Translations under genes and position numbers: made by a program | Origin: Protonemura montana | Lineage: Eukaryota > Arthropoda > Insecta > Plecoptera > Nemouridae | Assembly: GCA_947568835.1 (NCBI GenBank) | Contig: OX387606.1 | Location: 9,238,001-9,302,000, forward strand | Reading direction: 5' to 3' | Length of the DNA: 64,000 nucleotides | The notes under the pieces: generated by a model | The model's database searches: none | Told to the model about the DNA's origin: nothing | The model's input: the letters and a program-made list of their open reading frames with translations, nothing else | Shown here: positions 24,061 to 32,225 of the stretch, in pieces | Numbering within the stretch: position 1 is the stretch's first letter | Layout of the letters: each line of letters opens with the position of its first letter

Positions 24061-26744
24061 CGAGACTGGAGCCGTGACAGATGATGGCCAGAAAAGGGCA
24101 AACAAAAAACAGTTAATGGCCGGGGACGGACTTAACTCTCGCGTGCTAGACCCTGTCTTTCTTTATTAGTTTTGCTTAACTTTATCGCTAACTATAACTT
24201 TCTTTGGGTAGCTCAGTGTATAACTCAGCGAGTTAATTCGCGACACAAGTTTTAAAACACAGTGTGTGCGCTGAGGGTTGGGTGCTATAAATTACAATTA
24301 AAAATTAAAATCTTGAATAAGAATTTGCACATTTTTAGCGCATTTTAGCAATTTTGTTGGGAGCGGCGCAAACTTTTGCGATGTTTTAATTAGAAATATT
24401 CTATAAGGACATGTTTTATCACTTCTTGTGGGCTCAGAGCTAAAACGTGGGCGTTTTGTTTTATTTAATTTAAGACAATTCCAAGCACCGACCACATGCA
24501 CTACGACAATTAGTTGTGGCGAAAACAATACTGGTAATCTGCGATTGTAAAAATTGATTACATTTACCATTAGCAGAGCTATTGTCTTATCGATTCGTTA
24601 TTTAAGTCGATTCTATTTCCATCCCCTATTCATATAACTTCTCAGATCCCTTGTTTAGATGCTGACGCCTACACTTTACTGCACTATCTTTGCAACTGTC
24701 TATACGAAAAGAAAAAAAAACCCGGAACGCAATAATACAAGAAGCACACACGCGAGCAAACGATTTTGTGTCTCGTTTCTTCCGAGCCATCCGAGTCCGT
24801 GTATCTTTCCGACGTGAAACTTTCGGCATTATTCGAACTCTGCTGTAAGCTACAAGTCAAACTTATCAAGCAGCACACCGAAAAGTTGGTCTTCACCGCT
24901 ATACAGGCTGCACGCAACGTTGTCGCAGTGGGGCGAAGGCTTGCCATGGGCTCTGGGGGGGGGGGGGGGGGGGGGGCATGGGTACGGTGGTCGAATGACG
25001 TTCACGCTCGACCCACGGTCGCCGTGGCTCATGGCCCCCAAATCAACGATCATCGCCGTTCGTATTGACCCCGTGGATTAAGGACGTCAAGAGAAACGAC
25101 GAACGACGCTGTCTCATGGCCGATTCAATCGATTTTTCTTTTAGCAATTTTGAATGCTTTGCGAAACGGCAACGTCTGATCGTCGTTGATTATCCCGATT
25201 TAGGGAAGAATGTTGAGCTGTTACCAGCTCTACTGCGCTTGAAGGACGGGCAATGATCCAAATAATAGCACTTTATACTCGGTGAAAGAAATCGTTAGGA
25301 TCCGACTCAGTTACTTTTTGTGCACATTTTGTGTACGTTTGGATTCAAAATATCCGAACAAATACTTGTGCGGTACTGTAATCTTGAAACATGAGTGTTT
25401 GCTATTACTTTAAGTTTTATTATTAAAATTGTATTAATCTAAATAATATGTAATCTTGTAAGCGACAAACCGAGCGTGATTAATTCATCCAGAATTTCTA
25501 GCACGACTTGAAAATACCAGGTGTTACTATTTCCCAGCTTTGGTCTGTACATTTCTACGATATATCCTATTATCTTCCAAGAGTAATTCCAGTGTTTGTT
25601 ATGCGTTTTGCCTAGACGGCCATCCTCTTTTCATGTACGTGCTTAATGCACGAGCCTGCTGCAATCCCACAGCCATTTGCATTTTATTTGCCTGAGCAAA
25701 TCCTGTGACTATCCGATGCCACTTTGACGGGAGACAATGCCAGCTAAAACAAGCAATCGTGGTATGGCTAGCGACCGTAGTACATGTGGGACTGAAATGG
25801 GCCCAGCTTAATAAAATAGAGTAGAGACAGGCAACTACACCCCATCGGAATTCTCACGCGAACATGTGTTGAGACTTTCGCACGACCAAGCCAATTACTC
25901 GAAAGTTAGAATTTGATCGTAATAAAAGGAATGAACTTGGGAAATAAAACGAACGGTTCATGGTCTGGTAAACGAAGCGCACACATCCAATTGAAGAAAC
26001 CCATGCAGAAACTTGATTTGAATTCAAGCATGAAACTAGATTTAAGTTTGGTTCTAATAAAGAGTATCACACTTAAAAACGGACGATGGTGTACCAGTTT
26101 CGCAACGTTTCTATTAAAGATTCAAATCTTAAGTGCTCTGGATTTGTTTTATATATCTATTTAGTTTCACTCTTTAGTAGGAGGGTGATATCATTCCCAA
26201 AGAATTCTTGGTTCCAGCTCGGAATCATTTGTCTCTCCTGACATTTATACTCTAGCTCAGAGGCGAATGAAACGATATCACTAAGCTTGCTAAGTGGTGA
26301 TAAAGCGGTCGCTTCTTTGTTATTGCCATTGTCCGAAATTTGCAAAAGTGCAAGGCCCGCGACGGGCGGCGCGAAGAGGACCTATTTTCGTGCCGCCGAC
26401 TCGAATCATTAATCCCCACACTCAGTTTTCATTATGAAGTCTCTTGCTCCACGCTCTAGGCATTCCTGCACACTCTAAGGTTGAATCGATCTACACACAA
26501 GACCTACCAACTTCACAAATAGCAATATACCTACTATGGTGGGTTGGGAAAATCTTTCCTCGATTGTTAACCTACATTTGGAGTTTCTAGATATTTGCAT
26601 GAAATTATGAATGGGTATGGTAATTTTGAAGAGGGATCGAAAATATTTGTCAAATTATTCATATCAATATCTATACTTACAATAAGTGTCTTTTGTGAGC
26701 CGGTCTATCGTCTCCTGTTTGAGCTTCGAATTCTTTTTCCCCAT
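2094..26744 (-). CDS. Frq: Frequenin / neuronal calcium sensor 1, complete 7-exon coding region
   Basis: EF-hand calcium sensor of the NCS family. Family members are myristoylated membrane-associated proteins that regulate neurotransmitter release and PI4-kinase. Joining exons 26681-26744, 20875-20899, 14357-14405, 14177-14266, 13816-13894, 10846-10934 and 2094-2306 gives 609 nt, or 202 codons plus stop. Every junction has GT/AG ends and compatible phase. The start MGKKNSK has the Gly2 myristoylation context. EF1 is degenerate (KDCPNG, as in the family). EF2 ([13 protein letters not shown]) crosses the exon 4/5 junction. EF3 is [13 protein letters not shown], and EF4 is [13 protein letters not shown] with Asp where Gly is usual. 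The [18 protein letters not shown] and [15 protein letters not shown] wording is diagnostic of frequenin rather than neurocalcin or hippocalcin. The family usually ends soon after QALSL; here a Gly/Pro/Ala-rich tail follows. The gene spans about 24.6 kb because its introns are full of repeats. Confidence 0.95.
6719..7432 (-). pseudogene. Transposase-like C-terminal half, left-arm copy
   Basis: 237 codons, giving the same protein as the right-arm copy from residue 17 onward. It begins in the middle of a conserved block (VICDFAENY), so it has no native start or N-terminus. It contains [28 protein letters not shown] and [17 protein letters not shown] recognise these as conserved in a large family of transposon-encoded proteins of invertebrates. 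The Asp residues of DFAENY and FSDG are plausible DDE/RNase H-fold catalytic residues, which is inference. It is untranslatable as a full protein in this state. Confidence 0.75.
7458..8219 (+). pseudogene. Transposase-like C-terminal half, right-arm copy
   Basis: Open for 253 codons from a TTG in the spacer to TGA at 8217-8219. The spacer-encoded residues (MSDWCEEIG) continue smoothly into [16 protein letters not shown], so this arm keeps slightly more of the ancestral frame than the left arm. Blocks by residue: DFAENY 21-26, QGFHWNN 35-41, [12 protein letters not shown] 101-112, [15 protein letters not shown] 139-153. No ATG start or N-terminal DNA-binding domain is present. It is a truncated remnant of a larger transposase, with no stop or frameshift in the surviving part, which suggests recent origin. 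Confidence 0.78.
9459..9810 (+). repeat. Dispersed repeat family A, copy 1
   Basis: Starts at CAGTCTAGC. It shares in order the blocks GGCATTGCAACC, AAAATACTTATT, GTTAGAA...CAATTCTTAT, GGCGGACATCAG, ATGGCAGTT, TGTCACCCT and GGTGGCGCCTCTG with copies 2-4. Non-coding and divergent, so old. Probably a non-autonomous element of unknown class. Confidence 0.65.
10846..10934 (-). CDS. Frq: Frequenin coding exon 6 (EF-hand 3)
   Basis: 89 nt: GG finishing Trp, then [18 protein letters not shown] and [11 protein letters not shown]. The EF3 loop [12 protein letters not shown] has all calcium ligands. The acceptor is CTGTTACAG and the donor GTAAG, phase 0. Confidence 0.95.
12331..12640 (+). repeat. Dispersed repeat family A, copy 2
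   Basis: Starts CAGTCTAGC, then GACATTGCTACCAATCGCG, GAAATTTCAGTTATGAG, CTTAGCACGG, ATGGCAGAAATCAG, AATGACAGTTAAGCCC, GACCGGTAGCACATCTGC. It aligns by eye with copy 1 in the same orientation. The short stretch just 5' (GGACGTTAAGCCG) resembles the 5S-headed SINE body at 19 kb, perhaps by chance. Confidence 0.6.
13133..13465 (+). repeat. 11-bp minisatellite (GCTAGGATAGT)n
   Basis: Begins with 12-bp GCTAGGAAATTG units, then about 28 nearly perfect 11-bp units. Two units carry A instead of C (GATAGGATAGT) exactly 66 bp apart, suggesting a six-unit higher-order duplication. It decays into GGATAGTGGCGGCGATAGTG up to about 13520. It lies in intron 5 of frequenin. Confidence 0.95.
13635..13739 (-). 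repeat. Inverted array of the same minisatellite (33-bp x 3)
   Basis: Three 33-bp units (CACTATCGACGGCACTATCC + TGCACTATCCTAG) at 13635, 13668 and 13701, then a partial unit. Each is built from reverse complements of the 11-bp minisatellite motif and its GGCGGCGATAGTG edge variant. With the forward array it forms a head-to-head pair with a spacer of about 170 bp. Confidence 0.93.
13816..13894 (-). CDS. Frq: Frequenin coding exon 5 (rest of EF-hand 2)
   Basis: 79 nt: [19 protein letters not shown] then NLDEKLH plus the T of Trp. The acceptor is CCTACAG and the donor GTGAGTAG. An inverted minisatellite array lies only about 80 nt into the downstream intron. Confidence 0.95.
13895..14176 (-). 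other. Frequenin intron 4
   Basis: 282 nt between GTAAGT (donor, 14176 end) and CCTACAG (acceptor). No repeat or conserved element was recognised. Confidence 0.9.
14177..14266 (-). CDS. Frq: Frequenin coding exon 4
   Basis: 90 nt, exactly 30 codons: begins [15 protein letters not shown], continues [11 protein letters not shown] and ends at DENN inside the EF2 calcium loop. The acceptor is CTCACAG and the donor GTAAGT, both phase 0. The wording is typical of arthropod frequenin. Confidence 0.95.
14267..14356 (-). other. Frequenin intron 3 (90 nt)
   Basis: Very short intron with GTAAGT donor and CTCACAG acceptor, in contrast to the multi-kilobase introns around it. Confidence 0.92.
14357..14405 (-). 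CDS. Frq: Frequenin coding exon 3 (degenerate EF-hand 1)
   Basis: 49 nt: G finishing Trp, then [16 protein letters not shown]. The Cys-Pro in the EF1 loop is the NCS-family signature of a non-calcium-binding first EF-hand. The acceptor is CTGTTCCAG and the donor GTAAGTAA, and the next intron is only 90 nt. Confidence 0.94.
17000..17358 (-). repeat. Dispersed repeat family A, copy 3 (inverted)
   Basis: Read on the minus strand it gives CAGTCTAGCCTGCG, AGCATTGCTACCAACCCATG, GAGATTTCAGTTATG, AAATACTTATTATATC, AATGTTAGAATAATTCTTC, TGATGGACATCAACAG, AATGACAGTTGGACTG, TTTGTCACCCT and GGTAGCGCCTCTG, in the same order as copies 1, 2 and 4. Confidence 0.68.
18228..18420 (+). repeat. Degenerate short tandem repeat rich in GGGAC
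   Basis: About ten loosely repeated units of roughly 14-20 nt with GGGAC or GGAAC cores followed by an AT/GTT stretch (for example GCTGGGACATCGCAGCTGGG and GGTTGGGACGG). The units are too diverged to give an exact period by eye. No coding function is implied. Confidence 0.6.
18838..19230 (+). mobile_element. SINE with 5S rRNA-like head and LINE-like tail
   Basis: 18893-18954 resembles the internal part of eukaryotic 5S rRNA: GGTTCTCGT, GATCACCGAAGT, then a degenerate A-box region (CTGCGCTGGGTC) and a C-box-like TTGGAAGGATGACC, in the normal 5S order and spacing. It is followed by an unrelated body (GGGACGTTAAGCCGGTAGTC and GGCTAGGTTACTTTCATT) and ends GTCGTTAAACACAACATATC + AATCAATC. That layout (Pol III 5S head, body, LINE-like 3' end with short terminal repeats) fits the SINE3 class. 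The 5' boundary is uncertain. A plain 5S pseudogene is less likely because of the conserved-looking body and tail. Confidence 0.65.
20875..20899 (-). CDS. Frq: Frequenin coding exon 2, 25-nt microexon
   Basis: Reads (T)TT-S-E-R-E-V-R-Q-TG(G), completing the F of exon 1 and the first two bases of the W finished by exon 3. It supplies the FSEREVRQW helix where the family has F-T-E-K-E-[IV]-x-Q-W. The acceptor is GTGTTCCAG and the donor GTAAGTGATG. It is far too short for ORF finders and was found by searching for the missing residues between exons 1 and 3. Phase and residue fit make a chance match unlikely. Confidence 0.88.
22046..22572 (+). other. Three copies of a short conserved motif of about 45 nt
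   Basis: Copies at 22046-22090, 22226-22268 and 22530-22572 share GTGGAGGTGCC (GAGCC in copy 2), a variable gap of 8-14 nt, then CTCTGCGGGCTGCGTTCAGAGG with small changes. The second block can form a small stem (CTCTG/CAGAG) around a conserved loop CGGGYTGCGTT. The sequence between copies is unrelated AT-rich DNA. No known RNA or protein-binding site was recognised. Confidence 0.7.
24015..24056 (+). repeat. Poly-G run (42 nt)
   Basis: Uninterrupted G tract of 42 as assembled. The length is uncertain, as homopolymers of this size are error-prone. It may form G-quadruplexes on the plus strand; in the frequenin transcript it would be poly-C. Confidence 0.9.
24955..24976 (+). repeat. Poly-G run (22 nt)
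   Basis: Second G tract in the same orientation about 0.9 kb from the first, inside frequenin intron 1. A third, 17-nt run lies at 16368-16384. Confidence 0.9.
26681..26744 (-). CDS. Frq: Frequenin coding exon 1 (start codon, myristoylation site)
   Basis: The minus strand reads ATG then [21 protein letters not shown] plus one base of the next codon (21 codons + 1 nt). It ends at GTAAGTATAG, a strong donor. The start is fixed by the conserved [10 protein letters not shown]-terminus. The sequence just 5' of the ATG (CTTTTACTAACTCAAG) could itself be a splice acceptor, so an upstream non-coding exon is possible. Confidence 0.93.
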
Positions 26745-27300
26745 CTTGAGTTAGTAAAAGTATTGCATTAAGTCAACTTGTTAACGATTGGCGATAATCC
26801 CATAATATCCAATTCGGTATCCGTAAAGATGTTCTCGACGTGTAGAAATACGCTTACGAGATAACAAAACTGTGTAACAACAACGCTAGTCAATTCACCC
26901 ACTGCCTAAACGACTACTTGTTAAACTACAAATCGGTGCGTACGATAAACCTTCATCCTAATTCGATGCGAAAGTCGTGGACTAGCACGTGCTCGCGAGG
27001 ATGTCGCCTTCGAAAGAGTGCGTCTCGCAGCAAAGCACCCGTCACCGCCTCGTCTCACGGTGGCAATACGCGACGCCGTTGGCCGGGGACCGACGCTCGG
27101 CGTCGCGACGCCTGCTACCACGCCACGGCGCACGCGTGCCGTCCGCACACCCACCCGGGGGTGCAAACCCTGGGGCGCACGGGACGCGAGGAGAATCCGC
27201 CGCACTGCGTAGGCGGCGAAATTGTGGGACGTTGGTCGAAACAGTTCGAAGATTAAACCCCATTGCGAATCGCTAATAGTCGTGCTAAGAGAATACGTGT
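26745..27300 (-). promoter_or_regulatory. GC/CpG-rich block, likely promoter or 5' UTR of frequenin
   Basis: From about 26920 to 27270 the composition changes sharply to GC-rich with many CpG sites (GGGGACCGACGCTCGGCGTC is one stretch), unlike the AT-rich surroundings. It sits 180-530 nt upstream of the frequenin start codon. Long open frames on both strands here reflect composition rather than coding. No TATA box or initiator could be assigned with confidence. Confidence 0.5.
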
Positions 27301-30300
27301 GCACGCGGTAGAAGTTTTTTTTCGTTATCTTTTTTTCCCCGGCGATTTTCGCTCGATTGCTGCGAATTGATGAATTGAAGCTGAGACGAAGGTTTAGTAG
27401 TTCAGCCGTAGACTTATTGCTGGCGTTTTAATTACGGGTTTGCGGTATCGATACAGCCGTTGAGCGGGCGATTTATTTGGGAGGGTTAATCACGATTCGT
27501 GCCGGACATCTCCGCTCCGACCTGTCGTCGCGTTCATTCACGTAGATATTCTGTTTTTCGCATATCTCGTATTGATTCCACAGATTTTCGGGCTTTTCCG
27601 TACCCGACTGGCGCCTCTGCTGACTCAAAAATACTCGCTCAACCAGAAACCACGCAGTATTTTCTGGGAACCCAAGCATACCTAAAATCGGACCTTCTAA
27701 CATTTCTTCCAGCAACTTTAACAGATACCTAAATACTCAAACAAAGCGCCTTAACGCAATTAATATCTTTATGAACAAGTACAGGAGACGCACTCGTTAG
27801 TTGCGTCAGTTAAATCGCTTGCAGAGCTACTTGTCTTTCGTTTTAATACGCCACAGCATGCAGTGGGGGCGATTTATGCGATAAGATGGGCCGAGATTTA
27901 TGTGACCATCTTTCAACCCCCGATAGTGCGCTCTGATAAACGGCCACTCATTTCGTAGATATAAAAGGCAATTTCTGAACAGGAACCCCCGCGCTTCTCT
28001 CTGTGTGCATTAGCTAATTACGAATGAATGAACGATGGCGGGCTGGTTTACTCATTATACAAATCGCACCGTCGAATATGAGACAGACTCTGGGAGCAAA
28101 TAAAGCTGGTTAAATACTAGAGTCGCATACGTTTTATATTGTATTTATTTTGTATCATACTGTGAGAGTCTTTTATCTCACTTTAATTCAGCGTTGCGTG
28201 ATGCCTACCTCATACGTTAATTAGAATATAAATTAAACAATCGAGGCGAAAATACCCCACTTGTGGTGGTGCGTATATTATATAGAGGACACATTCACTT
28301 ACTATCAATAATCAATAATCCTGCAATTAGTCATAATTAGCGGTGTGTATACAGTTGGTCAGTCAGTCAGGATTGCATGCAACTTGACAATAAAAACCGC
28401 GAGTATGCCATAAAAGAAGACAGTAAGGTGCATGCTAATTCACCAGTTTGTAATACTAGCGACTCTTTAATTGCCTTACAGCAAATAGTAATCAAAATAT
28501 TTTTTATTAAGTACAGCATAAAGTAGAAAGTACAAGGAAAACAATTAGCGGAAAAGTCGTTTTAATAAAATGTCATGCCACAATAGTTCGCCGCTAAACA
28601 AGCTGCGTTTGAATATCTGTCCTTAGAGTTGAAGAGTTATGATTAACTTTTCACCCCTTTTCTGGAGTGAACGTCTCTCACGCAGAGGAGCCAACTCTTA
28701 TGCGTAGCTACATCGTCGTACGAGCTTCGTCTTGAGTCGTGAGACATCCGCAAGACAGACTCTCGTCTACTGGGATATGATTTTATGGATTTCCTTTTTC
28801 CTTTTTAGCGACATGGCATGGCAGCGTACGCTGATTTTATCGGACTACGCGAAATGGCACACAGATTTGCATCGCCCCTTGACATTTTCTTCTTTAACAT
28901 TAACACGCTTACGTAGAAATCTCAGGTTACTTCGTCACAAAGCCAAAACTCGCAACGAAAAATACTTTTGAAAGACATGTTTTCATACAATATTTAAATT
29001 TAATAACGTCGTGTCCAAGTGTTACTGCATAAATATTTTTCATTTCGCTTCAGTTTTTACGACAAGTGTAGGTACAAGATTTTTGCGCGGCTTCGCATCC
29101 CGAATCTTGTAATAAAAGTGGGACTTGGATAGCGACGGCTGGGAAAGTGACTTGCTCGCCAAAAGCAATATCAATCGCGGCGAGCACGTCTCGTGGCATG
29201 CACGCCTCTCGAGAAGATCAACATTTCAATTGTAAGAAGGGCACTGCACTTTTATTAGAGGCTGTTTAGCTGGTCTGTCGAAATAGCGCGAGAAATCGGG
29301 AACTGTGCTTGTAAAATTAAGCTCGTGACGTTACTGACACACCTGTTACTTCTTTCTGAACCGTAGCACCAAAATTTGGGAGGAGAGAGTGAAAAATGGG
29401 ATAACGCACCTTCTCTTCCTTCCCATTCATGGAAAGACTTAAGAAAGTTCAGATCGTCATGCGAAAATAATAATAATGATAATAATAATTCTTCTTCTTA
29501 ATTCTTATTTATGCCAAAGGAAGGTCCACATTTCACATACACAATTCAGGTACATGTTCACATAAAACATATGTTTTATAGTAACTTTAGTGGGGATTTA
29601 CAAATTATGTTTCACCACGGTTGAGGAACAAGCTTTTCATAGATATTAAGACATCAGAATTTGATCTGGAATGGCATTTCTGTTCACAATTCTCCTCCGC
29701 CGAATTTTCAAAATGAACATTGGTCTGTACTCAAAAGTCAACATGTGTAGGAGACGTCCAGCTTAATTGACATTATCCGAGCATTTTCTAAGCTTACACC
29801 CATAATTAGAGTAGAGTATGCAAGTTACGAACCGTTCGAAACATTGCTCCTAAAATCCATGTATGTTTTTTATTTTTTATTTAAGCTCCTCAACTTGAGT
29901 GCATAATTGGGTCTGCTCTTATGTAGAACAGATTCGCGTTGTCTTCAGTCCTCGCACTGTTCTGCGGTGTATGCATGTGAAGCTCAAGAAAAGGGACGAG
30001 CAACGTATTCAATGACAAAGCAATCTTGGAGAAAATGGAACTGATGTTAATTTAGTTCAGCTGTTTCTGGCAGTATTAAGCCATAAAGTTTCATCTAAGA
30101 AATGGCCGCTGTTGCTTTGAGAAGTTCGTTAGACAACCCATGCGCTGAAAACCTGTGTAAGAATGATAGAATGTAGATACTGAAGAAGACGGTTCAATTT
30201 GAATTTGCTTAGTGTATTTACATTTTTATATAGTATCAAGCCTGGTTTATTTGAACAATAACAGTATATTTTGGAAGCATCGTGCAGATATATTTCAAGC

Positions 30301-30409
30301 AACCCGTTCATTTATTAAAATAATGGTATAGCTTGTCATGGAAATAATTAATATTACTCTGTACTACGAATATAGATACAACCGTTGAATTTATAGGTAG
30401 TAAGAGGGC

Positions 30410-30715
30410 CTGCATGAATGCTAAACTTTCTGCTAAGCAAACGAGAACGTGGTAACAGTAAGTTTCCTCCCGATGGCGCTTGCGGCCGTCTTGAGAAAGT
30501 CTTGACAGTTAAATAATAACCACACAAAATATCAGCATATCAATTGTAAAGTTTAACACCTCAAATGTGGGTAAGCAGCGAGAAGTAACTAAACGAAATG
30601 TCTTAACACCCAAACGACGGTGACTCCATCTAGTAGAATCCTCCATTTTATCGGTAAAGTAGTCATTTGGCGGTTATTTTTTGCAAAAACAGTTTAATCT
30701 TTGCGCTATGTTAGA
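30410..30715 (+). repeat. Dispersed repeat family B, copy 1
   Basis: Contains in order AAACTTTCTGCTAAGCAAAC, ACGTGGTAAC, CGATGGCGCTTG, ACGACGGTGACTCCATCTAG, AATCCTCCATTTTATCGG and AAAGTAGTCATTTGGCGG. It matches 51485-51830 throughout in the same orientation. Confidence 0.65.
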
Positions 30716-32104
30716 ACGATACAACTGTGTATTCTATTTTCCTTTCAAAGATCGTTATATCGAGTGTACTGAACATAACATATCTCTATTTTAAAAAGAA
30801 CCATGACTAATTCATCGCTTCTTTTGTAAAAATATGTTATTCTATGTCTTCCGCTCAATATTTTCGATCAGAAAACTTCAGAACGGAAGTCAACAAGGAG
30901 CTATAGGTTTTGATTGAAAGTCAGAGGCGGAAATCGAAGTGTTATATTTTTGGACACGTCCGTGATTTACGTTCCTCTCGATGTTTTGATGTATGGACAT
31001 TGATATGGTACTTCCATAAACTACAGCTGCTTTTGGGGGCGTGAATATTTCAGAAAAAGACCAGCGAAAAAAAACGCGCAGACTTCGTGGATGGCACATT
31101 AGTTTTTTTTTTCTCTTCCAGAAACTTTCTCCGAAGCCAATCAGTTTGAGTTATCGAAGCGCTCACTAATGCTCCATTTATACTCAATCAGATTCTAATA
31201 CTTTCGGAAATATTAAAGCTTCATACGCTTTGCTTATTATATAGCCAGAGTAAATTCATTTTCTTAAAGAAAACTGAATAAACCATATATAAGTAACTTT
31301 TCACCTCAACTTGATTAAGGTCTTATACCTGCTCGGGGTACGAATTCGCTCTTTTATGTGGCACACCAATTTAAGTTTTAAAGCGATACTTGCTTCCAAA
31401 TTACAACATATTTCTAAAAAGTTTTGCCATATTTCAAATTCAATGTGCAGATCAGCGTACACTACTGTCGTAGCCGCGACAAATTAAGACATATTTTGAA
31501 CGAGTGGCCGTATCGTGGCCGTATCTCCAAGACAATCGCCTCCCATGTGCACCGGCCGCCGTAACTTCGCGAGGCTAAGTCGCTATGTGGGTCAACCTCG
31601 GCACCAAAAACCGTTATCAGTAGCCTTGCACGAGGGTCTGGAAGAGAAATGATAAACGCGGCTCGAATGATAAAACTTTAAGTTTCATAGCAAATTTAAA
31701 GAGGCAAACGCATACAACACTTCACGTTCGTAAGACGTTTCCTAACAGACTGCCAGATAAAAATAAATAACTTTGCGATTGATTTTTGCCGACGTCGTTA
31801 CAGAATAAGAACAACGTGAATAAATATGAGAATATCGACATGTTTTCATTTTGATTAAATGGCACAGGGTGCTCGAAGAATATTTGAAATGAACCATTGT
31901 TTTTCATAGAGTCGAGCTGTATTTTGAAATCTGACTGCGGGCGGGGCTTTTTAGAGTTCTAAATCACCGCTCCCTTGAAAGCGATTTGAAATCGGATGTG
32001 CGCAGAAATGGGAATAACTCCAGGCCAACTAAAACATGTGTCGGCATCTTTTAGAGGCGATGTCTTAAGGGCTCTGCTTTGTCCCCGATCTGACCCTCTT
32101 ATTC

Positions 32105-32225
32105 GGAGTTCATGAGAAAGGTTCATAAACTGAGCGCCAAATGACAAAAATACCGACAACAATGGAGGATGCTTCTAGTTAGAGTTGCCGTCGTTTTGAG
32201 TGTTAAGCAATTTCATTTCGTTATT
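32105..32225 (-). repeat. Dispersed repeat family B, copy 3 (partial, inverted)
   Basis: On the minus strand: AAACGACGGCAACTCTAACT, AGCATCCTCCATTGTTGTCG, GTCATTTGGCGCTCAG. These are the 3' blocks of family B; the 5' part is not evident. Confidence 0.55.

Larger units (their letters stand above)
20900..26680 (-). other. Frequenin intron 1
   Basis: 5.8 kb with GTAAGTATAG donor and GTGTTCCAG acceptor. It contains three copies of a hairpin-like motif (22046-22572) and two poly-G runs (24015-24056 and 24955-24976). The ORFs around 23.7-25.3 kb run through the G tracts and show no domain. Confidence 0.83.

Noticed and set aside
24201-24260. GGTAGCTCAGTG (also at about 19286), resembling a tRNA A box
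   Set aside because: No matching B box (GGTTCGANTCC) at the right distance and no cloverleaf could be drawn, so neither is called a tRNA. The 19.28-kb one could be a second, degraded SINE but support is too weak.
26918-27304. Long overlapping ORFs on both strands upstream of frequenin
   Set aside because: GC-rich sequence has few stops. Arg/Ala/Pro-rich translations on both strands point to a CpG-rich promoter, not protein.
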